From NCBI GenBank assembly GCA_037127255.1, contig JBANSL010000003.1:20091314-20155313 (forward strand): 64,000 nt of DNA. Direction: 5' to 3'. This stretch comes from Persicaria tinctoria. Lineage: Eukaryota > Streptophyta > Magnoliopsida > Caryophyllales > Polygonaceae. The position numbers and the translations under genes were made by a program. The notes below the pieces were generated by a model. It worked only from the letters and a program-made list of their open reading frames with translations, was not told the DNA's origin and searched no databases. Shown in pieces: positions 1-10,079 of this stretch. Positions within the stretch are counted from its first letter, which is position 1. Each line of letters begins with the position of its first letter.

Positions 1-740
1 AGATAATTGACTAAATATTCCTTCTTCATCTATCAAAATCTTGACGACATGGTAAATATTTATATATAGATATATAATATCCAATTTGATCTAAAACGTA
101 GAATAATTGACCAAATATTGGATATATTATTTGATATAAAAAGACAAGTTTTCTAAGTAATTAAGATACAAAGTTAAATATTTATAAAAATAAGTGGGAT
201 CATTAATTGAGACGACAAAATTATATTGGCTCATTAATTGACGCACCTCAAAAAGATAACAACATATTAACCCATAATAATACGACACATATGCAAATCG
301 CGATAAAATCCATTTCAGACCTCTGTTTTAGTATATATATATTATAAATATTTATTTTATATAAAAAAATATAATTATAAAAAGTTAGTTAATGTGGACT
401 AATATTAACATTCTTAAGTAAACAAACCTAATGTCCAATCTAATATTTTATTAGTGAAATTAAACTTGTATTTAATTTGTCGATCTGCTTCTATTTGCTA
501 AAAATGAATCAAATAAAATACATACCTATAATGTTAGATGTTTAAAAAGTATAAATTAAACTAGTATTTAATTTGATACATCACAATATACTTTTTTTTT
601 TATCAGTTACATACTTACATCACAATATGTCAAATTGTCAATATACGAATGAACATTAGTATTTATATTTGCAATTTAAATAACAATATAAAAATCATTA
701 TAATTAAATATTTTTTTTATTTAATTTCAAAGCCCTTAAA
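1..740. other. AT-rich intergenic DNA
   Basis: Strongly AT-rich sequence with short homopolymer runs and TA tracts. I see no open reading frame with protein-like composition, no terminal repeats and no RNA gene. Confidence 0.6.
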
Positions 741-744
741 TCTA

Positions 745-1015
745 ACATGTTTGCATCAAAACCCTATCTGTTCGCACGTAGTCAGGCGAACAGGCGAAGG
801 GCGAACGCGAATCCAGGATTCCAGTCCCTCCTCTCCTCATCCGGTTCTCCACCGCCTTCCGCCTTCGACTGTTCAACATCAACGCCGGCCATCTTTGAAC
901 CGGTTGGCCGCCTTCGACTGTTCGACATCTCCACCCAACTTCTTCAGCCAGTGATTCAGGATTCAAGATTAATTAACCTCTTGAGTTTTCGATTCAAAGG
1001 TACAATTGCAATTTT
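745..1015 (+). other. Possible non-coding first exon or UTR
   Basis: A sharp rise in GC and CT content after AT-rich DNA, ending at a plausible splice donor (TTCAAAG followed by GTACAA, near 1000). This is what a plant 5' UTR and first intron start look like, and a RING1-like exon lies downstream on the same strand. Short ORFs in it have no recognisable product. The link to the RING exon is inference. Confidence 0.25.
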
Positions 1016-3793
1016 CTATGTTAAAGTCTATACATTATGAATTAGATTTTCAATTCAATTTGAAACACTTGAAAGTTAGAAGGTTAGATTTTCAAATTGA
1101 AGTGCAATTTTTTAACAGGTATATTTAGGGTTTGTGAGTTTTCAGCTGTTTGTGTTGGTTTCTGTCTTACTGGTTTCGGTATCTGCTGAAATTGAGTAGA
1201 ATCTGTATTTAAATGTCGGTTGGGTGGGTACTTGCTTGAGTCTGTTTTGAGAGTGTGCTAATTGTGCTAGGGCTGAGCTTTATTGATGATATTGGTTTGA
1301 TTTGTGATCTTACGATTCTTACTAGCATGCATTGTTGAATTGAATTTAGAAGTGGAACTTGACTGTTTCAATCAAACAAGAAAGAAATTTAGAAACCCCA
1401 CGTACACTAAACCTCAAATTTGTTTCTCTCAAGCATCCAATGTCTCCTTTTCCTTGTGTATTTTTGTTGCTTTTCATCTCTTTTTTGGTAAAGGTGAAAC
1501 CTTTTATTTGTGGCACGACTTGCTTGGATTTACTGTTCTCTCATCTAGCCTCTTATTTGTTTGATTTATCTTCTTGCACCTAGTTACTCAAACTGCAATT
1601 GGGTAGTTTTACTGGCTTAGTTTATTAATCTATGAAAACAGAGAAGGGGATCTTCTTACTGTTGTGAATTGTGAATTGTGAATGGAGATCGGGAATTGTG
1701 AATGGAGGTCACCTTTTTTTCTTTAAAAACTATCCAACTGTTGTGAATTGTGAATGGAGATCGGGATATAGAAGGGAATCTTCTTACTCATTCATATAAT
1801 TATGAATGTTCATTCACTTAACCTCACTGCCATAAATTCGTATATTTCAACTCTTTTTTGCAGCTTGTTGTTGCTGATATTAGCATTCTTTTGCACCTCC
1901 TCCTATTGTTAATGTATTGGTAATGTATGATTCGGTTCAATATTACTAAGTATGAATTCAATGCTGGTTGCTATATAGTTTCTAATTTATTTTACTTATA
2001 GATTGACAACGAGGCATAGTGTATAACTCTTGACCTTCAGCCTTCAGATGCCATTAATATTGTTGTAAGATGCCAGATATTTATATTTCTACTTCGACAT
2101 TGTCTTCCCTTTGTGAATTATCTATGGCCATCACTAACCAAGTTTCTATAGAAGGGGCTCTCATCATTTTAAACTTATACTGATTCATTAAGCTTTTGTA
2201 AAGAGTCCATCTTTCATTAGTTTTTCTAGACCTGATAAAAAGGTTATTTAAGCAATTTATGACAGCTGTGCATGAATAGAAACTAAAGGCTTAAACAATA
2301 ATGCATTAGTCTATATTGGATATCTAGTAACCTATTGTTTGTTTGTAAATTTAAATGAATTCATTTAATTTAAATTTTAATTTTCTCGTTTGTAGGTAGA
2401 TACGACACTTGATACTCCCTGAGGCTCTCTTTCGATGAATTGATCTAAGCAGACTAGTTGGAGTGAGCGCTCCCTGCCCTACCTATTTAGTTCATGCAAC
2501 ATTCTCTTCCATCATCTTGGGTAAGTTCCTCATTCTTGATATATTATGATTATTTCTTCATGAATTTGTATCCAAATGTAGCCAAAAATATAATCTTTTT
2601 TACCATCTTACTGCATTAGTGTCGGAGCCTCCTAGTGTTGATTAGCATCAGATTTCATTATGACTGCGTGTGAATTCTTTGTTGCATTCATTTGGCTATA
2701 AAGGTGATACTGTGGAAGCATTGCTGCGTCATAGAGGCTGGTTGTTTACAGGTCTGCTATTTTGTAAGCACTTTTTGCTTGCAAAGCCTAAATTAGTAGT
2801 TCCTTTCAAGTTGTTTGTTTCTGTCCTCTTAAATGTGTTGTTTCTAAAAAACTGTCTTGTGGGAATAATCTGCTGACATTATCAGTGCCAGGTGTAAAAA
2901 AAACTTAAGTTATTTATTTTCCTCCATGTCACTTCATGTCCTTTTTCTTAGGCATATATTCTTAGAGTGAGTATTTTACTACAGTCAAAATCTTAGACAT
3001 GCAAAATCATAGATTCATCAAGTCTTAGCTATAGTCTTGTTGTTGTTTGGTCTTGTTTTTATTTATCAGGTTGATGGATGCATTGCTTGAATATACCCTT
3101 CAAGCAAGTCCTTACCAAAGCAAATAAAAATCTTAATGCTTCATAATGAGATTCTAGAATTGCTATTTGAGTATGTATTTGTGCATGTTCATCTTTTCTT
3201 GTAACTCCTTTGTTTTGGCATATTGTTGGAAGTAAAAGAGCAATGAAATTCCTGTAATGCTGTTATGAACTTTCTTGTATCTAAAGTAAAACCGCATGCA
3301 CATGGTGAAAATTGTCCTTTAATTTTGCAACTACCTTCCCTTGCCGTGTTTGAGTACAAAGTGTTTGTGTATTTGCTATTTCTCATTTTGAGAAATAAAA
3401 TTATTATGTTGTATTGTTATCTTCATTGTTTTTATTTCAGCTGTCTTGTAAGCTTGCTTCTCTACAACTTTCATTCGGGACTTATTGTGCATTAGGCATT
3501 AGCATAAACATGATGATTTGCTGAATGACTATCTTGATCTAATAATATTAGATTCTAGTTGAATTGGTATCCATATCCTTTTACTATCTGCCAAATATGT
3601 GGTCTGTCTGCAATGCTGTTATTGAATTACAGAACTTGCAGCCAGAATTGTCTCTCTTGCCAGTGACCTTTCTTAATGAAAGGAATAACATATATGTTCA
3701 TATGCCTTTCCAGTGACTGCTTTGCAATGTTGTTAATAAAACATTGAATGTATAAAGATATTGGGTGCTGATTTTTCTAGTCCCATTCCACAG
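1016..3793 (+). other. Intron-like T-rich sequence with a local duplication
   Basis: T-rich sequence typical of plant introns. A short block around 'gtgaattgtgaatggaga' occurs at about 1667-1700 and again at about 1742-1765. Exon-like islands with GT/AG borders may sit near 2400-2520 and 2660-2750, but none encodes a recognisable peptide. Confidence 0.3.
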
Positions 3794-3852
3794 GTTTGTG
3801 CGTGTAAAGCTGTCGGATGTGCGCAAAGAAGTTCAATGCCCTATATGCTTAG
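3794..3852 (+). pseudogene. RING1-type (Polycomb PRC1) RING-finger exon, isolated fragment
   Basis: A 59-nt exon with clean borders (CACAG before, GTAACC after) encodes FVRVKLSDVRKEVQCPICL. This is the start of the RING domain as known in plant RING1A/RING1B proteins, the H2A ubiquitin ligases of PRC1, including the first Cys-x2-Cys zinc pair. The next candidate exon (3996-4056) does not continue the RING (no Cys-His-Cys pattern), so the domain is cut after one zinc pair. Seen: the peptide and splice sites. Known: the motif is diagnostic of the family. Inferred: a decayed or partly duplicated gene, not a functional ligase. An unrelated gene using a similar exon is unlikely. Confidence 0.6.
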
Positions 3853-3995
3853 GTAACCATTAGTGACCCTTGATTCTTTTGCGTTTTCACCTTTCTCCAT
3901 CTTTTGTTCTATCAATAAACATTTTTATTGCTGCAGACTTCTTTTTTCAAACCTTTTACTAGTAACTGATTATTTGATTTATGCACTTTTTGCAG

Positions 3996-4056
3996 CTTCA
4001 TATCCGGGTTTCATCTATCTGGGCATTTCCTTCCTGTGCAAGAGCTTCCGATCCAG
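3996..4056 (+). other. Exon-like block with consensus splice sites
   Basis: A 61-nt block preceded by TTTTTGCAG and followed by GTATAG. Read in phase with the RING exon it gives a hydrophobic peptide unrelated to RING1. It could be an exon of a rearranged gene or a chance block inside an intron. Confidence 0.25.
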
Positions 4057-4974
4057 GTATAGTAATGTCTTCTCTCTTTAGCTTTGGTAGAGCAGTATTA
4101 TAACCAGAGCAATTATTTAAGAAACATTGTTATTGTGATTATTACTCGCATTGTGGTAGTGTCACATTACCTAACAAGGATGTATAAATTGGGTAGTTGG
4201 CAGCTGTGTTGTTTGTTTTGACATATTGTAGGAGCACCTTTACCGTTTGGAAGGTGGTCAAATAATATTAAGCTTTACCGTTTGGAGTACTTTAATAATC
4301 ATGTATCTGGGTGATTGTGACTGCATTGTGTATTTGATCATTAAAACTTGTGGTTGATTGAAGGGTTCTCATCCTACTATGTGTTATGATCATTACTGCC
4401 ATTATGTAGAATCTGTATTTTACCTTTTTATATATGCCCTTTGCAGATACCTTTTCTGTTAGCACTTTGAGAGTTCAACTCCTTATGGCAGAGATCCTCT
4501 CATAGAGTAAGTTGGAAGTCCCAAGTGTTTTAGTCAAAAGTACTTGACATGATCTTAACATAGACTAGTTTACATTAATATTCGCCTTATATTTATGCAT
4601 GCCCTTTGCAGATATGGCTATCAGATTACGATACTCTAGATGTTGATGTTGGTAGGCAACCTCGATCTTATGGATAACTTGGCAGCAGGTTTCAACCATT
4701 TATTCTGACTTGCTTTTTATGTCGAGTCTATTCTCAATAGAATTCAGTAATTGGTTAATTATGTGATGATGATATTTTATTCTTTTACGGTTAGCTGCAT
4801 GCCTAGACTCTATTTTTTTCAAGTCTTGTATATATATACTTAATGGTTGCAAAATTGAAGTTATGGTAGGGTTGTTCAAGAGGAAGTGAATGGGATATGT
4901 ATTTAGCTCTAATGTGTTCCTAAATGGAAAAAATGCAAATCACAGGACAAGGAAAGATAATATTATTTTATTTA
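4057..4974 (+). other. Intron-like sequence with two more exon-like blocks
   Basis: Two further islands bounded by splice-like sites lie near 4447-4510 (TTTGCAG before, GTAAG after) and 4618-4688 (TTTGCAG before, GTTTC after). Neither gives a peptide I recognise. The rest is AT-rich. Confidence 0.25.
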
Positions 4975-5044
4975 AGCCTATTAGCTCAAATGGTAGAGCA
5001 ACGTGCTTAAGCACGAAGATGCAGGTTCAAATCCTGCATAGGCT
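4975..5044 (+). repeat. tRNA-like element, copy 1
   Basis: 70 nt that fold like a tRNA: 7-bp acceptor stem (AGCCTAT/ATAGGCT), 4-bp D stem (GCTC/GAGC), 5-bp T stem (GCAGG/CCTGC), with A-box-like TAGCTCAAATGG and B-box-like GGTTCAAATCC. The anticodon arm is too short, with a 6-nt loop (CTTAAG) instead of 7, so it is not a normal tRNA gene. Two relatives lie at 8248-8314 and 8439-8506. Confidence 0.6.
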
Positions 5045-5059
5045 ACTATAATAATTAGA

Positions 5060-5574
5060 AAAAAAAATTACTATTTATCATTAACGAGGAAATAAATATT
5101 TTAGCGAGAAAATCACTTTTATCAATAAATATATATTCAGCTATATTCTCGAATCCTTCACCTATTTTCGCGACAAAATGTATGTCTTTTTGCGATGAAA
5201 ATTTTAGTCGTCAATAAAATGAACACAATTTAACGTCATCATTAACGACGAAAAAAAAATATTAGCGATGAAATTGCATTTGACGCCATACAGATTCAAT
5301 GACTATTTTTGATTCTTTTCACTTGATTGGCGACAAAAAGTGTTGACTTTTTTCGAGGAAATTATTAGTCACTAATGGTTATTGGCGAGACAAAAATTGT
5401 TTCATCGCTAATACTTTTAGCGACAATTTTTTTTCCTCGATTAACCTTTCCTTGACGAGCTTTTCGCGATGAACGGACGACGAAATGTATTTCCTCGCCA
5501 AATCTCTTTAGCGGCAAAAACTCAATTTTTAGCGATGAAAAATTTCCCCGCTAATAAGCATTTCTGTTGTAGTG
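5060..5574. mobile_element. CACTA-type transposon, right-end remnant
   Basis: The segment ends at 5559-5574 in the reverse complement of CACTACAACAGAAATG, a typical plant CACTA terminus. It is filled with short subterminal-style repeats such as 'agcgatgaaa', 'gcgacaaaa' and 'ttagcgac' in both orientations. I did not find the matching left terminus, so this is a truncated copy. No transposase reading frame is present. Confidence 0.6.
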
Positions 5575-5575
5575 T

Positions 5576-6065
5576 TTCCTTGGCTTGGAGATTATGCATG
5601 ATAGAAATGGAACGGAACCATGTTGCATCAAAGAAAATATATACTTGACATCCTAGAAGACTGTCAAATGATGGAATGCAAAGCTGCATTGTTTCCTCTT
5701 CCTAGAGGATTGAAACTATCCACATATAGTGGACCAATTTTGTCTGATCCTGAGAAATATAGAAGATTGGTAGGAAGATTATTACTCCCTCCGTTCCATA
5801 ATACATGTCCTTTTTCTTTTTAGCACGCTTTTTAATGAGCGAAAAACTCTATAAAATATTGTTTTTTTAATTAATTTTTTTATATAATATGATACTCATT
5901 AGTAATAAGTATCATATCATATATAAAAATTATATTTTATAGAGTTTTCTGCTTATTAAAAAGCGTGCCTAAAAGGAAAGGGACATGTATTATGGAACGG
6001 AGGGAGTATTTCGCAATTTATCTCATCCTAATATCTCATATGTAGTACAACATCTTACCTTCTAT
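5576..6065 (+). pseudogene. Ty1/Copia reverse-transcriptase remnant, split by a MITE
   Basis: The reading frame from 5620 gives HQRKYILDILEDCQM, then SDPEKYRRLVGRL. Removing the MITE at 5785-6006 and one TA restores continuity into SHPNISYVVQHL. This is the Copia RT region usually read as LxQxKYxxDLL...YRxLVGxLxYLxxTRPDIxxxV. Just upstream, FLGLEIMHDRNGT is in another frame, so at least one frameshift precedes 5620. The fragment abuts the CACTA-like end at 5574. It is a short relic with no LTRs. Confidence 0.8.
5785..6006. mobile_element. Stowaway MITE (Tc1/mariner type), 222 bp
   Basis: Terminal inverted repeats CTCCCTCCGTTCCATAATAC and its near-perfect complement, flanked by TA at 5783-5784 and 6007-6008. 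The arms remain inverted over most of the length. Excision in silico restores the interrupted Copia reading frame. Non-coding. Confidence 0.92.
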
Positions 6066-6354
6066 TAAAAAAAAAGTTGTAACATCAACGGTCTTCTCAA
6101 ACAGAAGCATCAACCAGGTAGGAAATACAGGCGCCAAGATATACTCCCTCCTATCGTAAATGATAGGTAAATATAAGAAGTTTTACTTTTTCGCACGTAG
6201 TTTAAGGAGCAAAAAACTTTATAAAATATTACTCCCTCCGTTCGGCAAAACTTGTCGTTTACTATTCATGCACGCTTTTTTATAACGATAAAAACTATAT
6301 AAAATATTCATTTTTTTATAATTTTTTTTAACAAGTTTGTACTTATTAATAATA

Positions 6355-6760
6355 CGGAAATTTCGCCAGGTACCCCTGCGGTATTGCAAATTTCGCGGGG
6401 TATACAACTTTTTTACAAAATTCGCGTGGTACCCCTGAGGTTTTAACCCATTTCGCCTCGTGCCCTTCTCGGTTAACTTTAACTTTTTTGTGTAATTTCC
6501 GTTAGTTTGGTCAAGAAAGAAAAAGAAAAAGAAAAGAAAAGAAAGAAAGAAAGAGAGCGAAGCCAGAAACGCGAGGAGAGAGACGCGAGGAGAGCGACGC
6601 GAACCCTCGCTCGGACCTGGTGGCTGCGCTCGGACTCGGACCTGGTGGCTGCGCTGCGCCCTCGCTCGGACCTGGTGGCTGCTGCTGCGCTAGGGCTCGC
6701 ACCTGTTGCTGCTGCGCTAGGGCTCGCACCTGTTGTTGCGCCCCCGACCAGAAAGGTAAG
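6355..6760 (+). repeat. Left terminal inverted repeat and GC-rich subterminal block of the Pack-MULE
   Basis: The outer ~150 bp match the right end inverted. Inward are a purine-rich tract and repeats of 'ctcggacctggtggctgcgct' type. The inverted counterpart at about 9745-9900 carries 'gcaggtccgagtccgag'. Several overlapping ORFs in this block are low-complexity by-products of the repeats. Confidence 0.75.
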
Positions 6761-7578
6761 AGTGTTGCAAAGCTTTTGTTGAAATCGAAATCTAAATTTG
6801 TTTCTGTTGAAATCGAAATCGAAATTGCTGTTGAAATCGATACCTGTTGCTGCGCTAGGGTTGAATCTGTTGAAATTTGTTTCTGTTGAAATCGATAGAT
6901 ATCGAAATCGCTAGGGTTTGCTGAAATCAATACCCCCCTGTGATTGATATGTTGTTGCTGATGTCCAGTGCATTGGTCTGCATGTTTGTCTGCAAAATCA
7001 ACCAATGTTTAAACAAAAATGTTAGAGATTAAATGGAGCCCAGTTTCACCACTCATTAAGACCAAAACTCGGTACAAGCAGGTTTTTTTCCAGTGAATAT
7101 CACAATGTGATAGTTCTTCACTTCTTTAATTATAAAAATTTAGATGTGGGAACACTTTCCCCTGAGCAAGTTTTGAAGTGAAGAGGCAAAGTTGTAATTC
7201 TTCTAATACAAATTGAGAGTTTAGAAAACTTTCCGTTGATGGGGCTGAGGGAATATAGGGTATCAGCTTTAAGGTATTCTATAGTCATGTACTCATATCA
7301 TAGCAGTGTCGTTTCTCTTGTTCTCTTGTTCGGTATCAGCTTTAAGGTATTCTGTTATATTGGTGTAATCTTAATCTGTGTATGAGTGGCCCCATATTAT
7401 GGATTATACTGCACAATATTGCATTATAACGTGGTAAATCCCATATTATGTAATAATGAAATATGTTGAAGGAAATTGCCAAAAAAAAAAGTTATCAATA
7501 ACACGGGTCAACTGAAACCTCCCAATCCTATTAGTGAAGATGCTAAATATTGTGCAGTTTTTTATGAATGCAAAACAG

Positions 7579-8152
7579 ATGGTTGTGTCAATAACTGGAG
7601 CTACAGGATTCATTGGGAAAAGATTGGTCCAAAGGTTAAGTGCAGGTTATTTTCACACTTGGCTGTCTTTACAGTGCATTTTGGATGAAATCATGTTATT
7701 TATCATGTTCTGTATGTTAAGTCTAACTGTAACTTGGTTTTGATTGCAGATAATCATGCAGTTCGTATCTTAACACGTTCTAGAGCAAAAGCTCAGATCA
7801 TATTTCCGGGTAAGAAGGTAATGAAATGTTTGGTTTTCTATTTGTGAACTGTCATTCCACTATCATGTATCTTCAAGTTTTATACTGTAGAAAGAAAGAT
7901 CTTATGCTTCTACTTAAATTGATGACTTGAATGGTTTCATCTTCATTTTGCAAAATCAAACTCCAAAAAGGCATATGAATGCTTGTCTTAGAAATTGATT
8001 TGACATTAACTGGTCCTTTTTTTACATTTGGAATTTTAGCAAAGGATTTTCAAGGAATTATACTTGCAGAGGAGCTATGAAAGATGCAATTCAACTTCAA
8101 CCTAATGTTCGGCCTTCTGTCCTTGTCAGTGCAACAGCAGTTGGTTATTACG
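7579..8152 (+). pseudogene. Captured GC1/SulA-like (NAD-epimerase family, chloroplast division) gene fragment
   Basis: Three exons with intact splice borders can be read: 7579-7645 (VVSITGATGFIGKRLVQRL, the GxxGxxG dinucleotide-binding loop), 7750-7809 (NHAVRILTRSRAKAQIIFP) and 8040-8152 (KDFQGIILAEEL, then RPSVLVSATAVGYYG). The family is the plastid GIANT CHLOROPLAST 1/SulA type, relatives of bacterial YfcH and human SDR39U1. Oddities: one base is missing in the expected Trp codon near 8078-8080, shifting the frame; the segment that should separate KDAIQ from the RPSVLVSATAVGYYG motif is gone; everything after GYYG is absent. The exons lie inside the Pack-MULE with introns retained, so capture was from genomic DNA. 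Non-functional. Assignment rests on motif recognition. Confidence 0.8.
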
Positions 8153-8247
8153 GTGCGCCTTTGTTTTCTTCTCTTCCCTTTGTAACTTTCTCAATTTTTT
8201 CCTTCTTAACTCTCGACTCTGGCATCACTTTTGCCTTGTTTTCAATT

Positions 8248-8314
8248 AGTCTATTAGCTCAAGGTAGAGCAATGTGTGATTACACATGATGTGGGTTCAA
8301 CTCCCACATAGACT
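8248..8314 (+). repeat. tRNA-like element, copy 2
   Basis: 67 nt with acceptor stem AGTCTAT/ATAGACT, D stem GCTC/GAGC and T stem GTGGG/CCCAC. The loop of the anticodon arm (ATGTG/CACAT) is TGATTA, 6 nt. The acceptor stem changes C to T relative to copy 1 with the matching G-to-A change on the other side, so the pairing is kept. Confidence 0.6.
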
Positions 8315-8348
8315 CCAAATTTAAAGGATGAAAAGTACCACTTGGCTA

Positions 8349-8438
8349 AATTTTGCTGAACTTTGTATCTATATTAACCCTTATTAAAGAAATGCTATTG
8401 AATCTCTGCTGAATTTTGCTGAACTTTGTATCTATATT
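8349..8438. repeat. Short direct duplication beside a tRNA-like element
   Basis: A block ending 'ttttgctgaactttgtatct' plus 'atatta' occurs at about 8352-8378 and again at about 8413-8438, directly before the minus-strand tRNA-like copy 3. Confidence 0.7.
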
Positions 8439-8506
8439 AGCCTATGTGGGAGTTGAACCCACATCTTGTGCATAAGCACATGCTCTCCCGTTTGAGCTAA
8501 TAGGCT
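8439..8506 (-). repeat. tRNA-like element, copy 3
   Basis: On the minus strand: acceptor AGCCTAT/ATAGGCT, D stem GCTC/GAGC, a shortened anticodon arm TGTG-CTTATG-CACA and T stem GTGGG/CCCAC. Same family as copies 1 and 2, here in opposite orientation to copy 2 within the same Pack-MULE. Confidence 0.6.
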
Positions 8507-9107
8507 TCAAAGCAAAATTTACAATAGCTCAACACGGACTCAAAACAGAACATGAATCTTCGGTTTAAAAGTCGAACTAAACATAGCATATTAATAATCG
8601 AGTATCATTTAAATACTGAACTGAACTCGATTTACACTAAAATTAGAACATAGCACACTGAAATGAACTGCACGAAGGGTCATTTGTTGTTACCAAAATC
8701 ATGAAATCAATATCAAGGGAAAGTAATGTTTGACCTGCAACATGCTCGCCATTGAGATGCACACAGAGAAGCATAAAGAATGCACTTGATGAAATTTTAC
8801 GTCATTTTGATTGTCTAGAAACTAGCTACTTCTTCACCTTCATCCATGGGGCTTACATAAGTGGGTCATATAGTTCAGACTATTCAGTGAGAGTCGACGG
8901 CAAGAAGTGTGAAAGAGGGCCACTAAAGATGTATGCTGACAAATGACAATTCCCTATAGAAAATGGGGCAAAACTAGTGAAAGGACAAAACTAAGATTCA
9001 TGCTGACAAATGACAGTTTGCTAATGAAACATATTTGAGTAAATAATCAATGATCATGGGAAATGGAGTCGATAGTTAACATGGAAAACTTAACATGGAA
9101 AACTTAA
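8507..9107. other. Pack-MULE interior without recognised coding sequence
   Basis: AT-rich sequence between the GC1-like and ARAD-like fragments. Part of it may be intron or UTR of either captured gene. A 64-codon ORF near 8752 has no features I recognise. Confidence 0.4.
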
Positions 9108-9352
9108 CAACGAATGATCGAATCCTATGAGAATAAGGCAAGATCACATCCTTGACCAATGATCCCTGATCAGACCTCAACCTACCAAAATCGGAAACCA
9201 GCAGCACTGCACTTTTAATCCTATTAACAACCTTATACAATGCATTCGGATCCTGACATATGAACACATGATCCCGTCCATTGTTCCTCTTCCAATACAC
9301 TTGTCCTTCCAGCCACTCAATCAAACTCTCCTGCATTTCCTCGTCGCTATAA
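9108..9352 (-). pseudogene. Captured exostosin/GT47 (ARAD-like arabinosyltransferase) exon
   Basis: The minus-strand frame gives [17 protein letters not shown], then [17 protein letters not shown], then [19 protein letters not shown], then [12 protein letters not shown]. This block is characteristic of plant exostosin-family Golgi glycosyltransferases of the ARAD1 group (GT47), which act in pectic arabinan or related wall-polymer synthesis. It is one exon of roughly 80 codons; the transmembrane anchor and the rest of the catalytic domain are missing. An AG acceptor precedes it (near 9353). It lies opposite in strand to the GC1-like fragment in the same element, so the two came from separate loci or separate capture events. 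Confidence 0.8.
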
Positions 9353-9734
9353 ACCTAAATTCTACTACAACTAAATCAGTTATAAGTTTTAAAAAATGCA
9401 AATAACTATTACAAATCAGAAGAAAGGTTTCTAGATCCACCAACAGATTCAATAAACCTCCAATTTCATAGCGAATTGAGCACTACAATCTGATTTCATC
9501 ACCATTCGATTAAGACCAAAAATCCGAGCAGAGGTCCTAGTTTAATAAATTTGATTTCATAGTGAAGTGAGATGAACCTCTACAAAAATCCTAAATCGAA
9601 ATTTCGAATTCGAAATCTATCAATTTCAACCTAAACCCTAAATTTGACATCACAAAAACCCCCAAATGCATCAAATTCAACCAAAACAAGAACACCAAAG
9701 TACCAAACCCTAGTTATAAGAACACCAAAACTCT

Positions 9735-10079
9735 AACCTTTCTCGCTGGGTGCAGCAACAGGTCCGAGTCCGAGCAGGTCCGAGTCCGAGCAGGTCCGAG
9801 CGCAAAAGGTCCGAGCCGAGCCGAGCCCAGCCAGCAGGTCTCCTCGCTCTCTTCGCGTCGCTCTCTGTCTTCGCGTCTGAGCTTCGTTTCTTTCTTTCTT
9901 TCTTTTTTTTTTTTTTTTTTTGAGCAAAGTAACGGAAATTACACAAAAAAGTTAAAGTTAACCGAGAAGGGCACAGGGCGAAATGGGTTAAAACCTCAGG
10001 GGTACCACGCGAAATATGTAAAAAAATTGTATACCCCGCGAAATTTGCAATACCCCAGGGGTACCTGGCGAAATTTCCG
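9735..10079 (-). repeat. Right terminal inverted repeat of the Pack-MULE
   Basis: Inverted counterpart of 6355-6760, ending CCTGGCGAAATTTCCG. It includes a long T tract (about 9897-9920) and the GC-rich 'gcaggtccgagtccgag' repeats. Confidence 0.8.

Larger units (their letters stand above)
6355..10079. mobile_element. Pack-MULE (Mutator-like, no transposase) carrying two host gene fragments
   Basis: Long terminal inverted repeats start CGGAAATTTCGCCAGGTACC and extend for well over 100 bp on each side. A perfect 9-bp target duplication, TTAATAATA, flanks the element at 6346-6354 and 10080-10088; this length is the Mutator signature. Inside lie plus-strand exons of a GC1/SulA-like gene, a minus-strand exon of an ARAD-like exostosin gene and two tRNA-like elements. 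There is no MURA/MULE transposase frame, so movement would depend on an autonomous MULE elsewhere. The insertion target was MITE B. Confidence 0.9.

Noticed and set aside
6511..7005. 164-codon minus-strand ORF with Gln/Ala-rich sequence
   Set aside because: It comes from the purine tract and GC-rich subterminal repeats of the Pack-MULE; no domain, and its mirror occurs at the other end.
4975..8506. Functional tRNA genes
   Set aside because: The anticodon loop has 6 nt in all three copies, so no normal anticodon can be read. Kept as tRNA-like elements.
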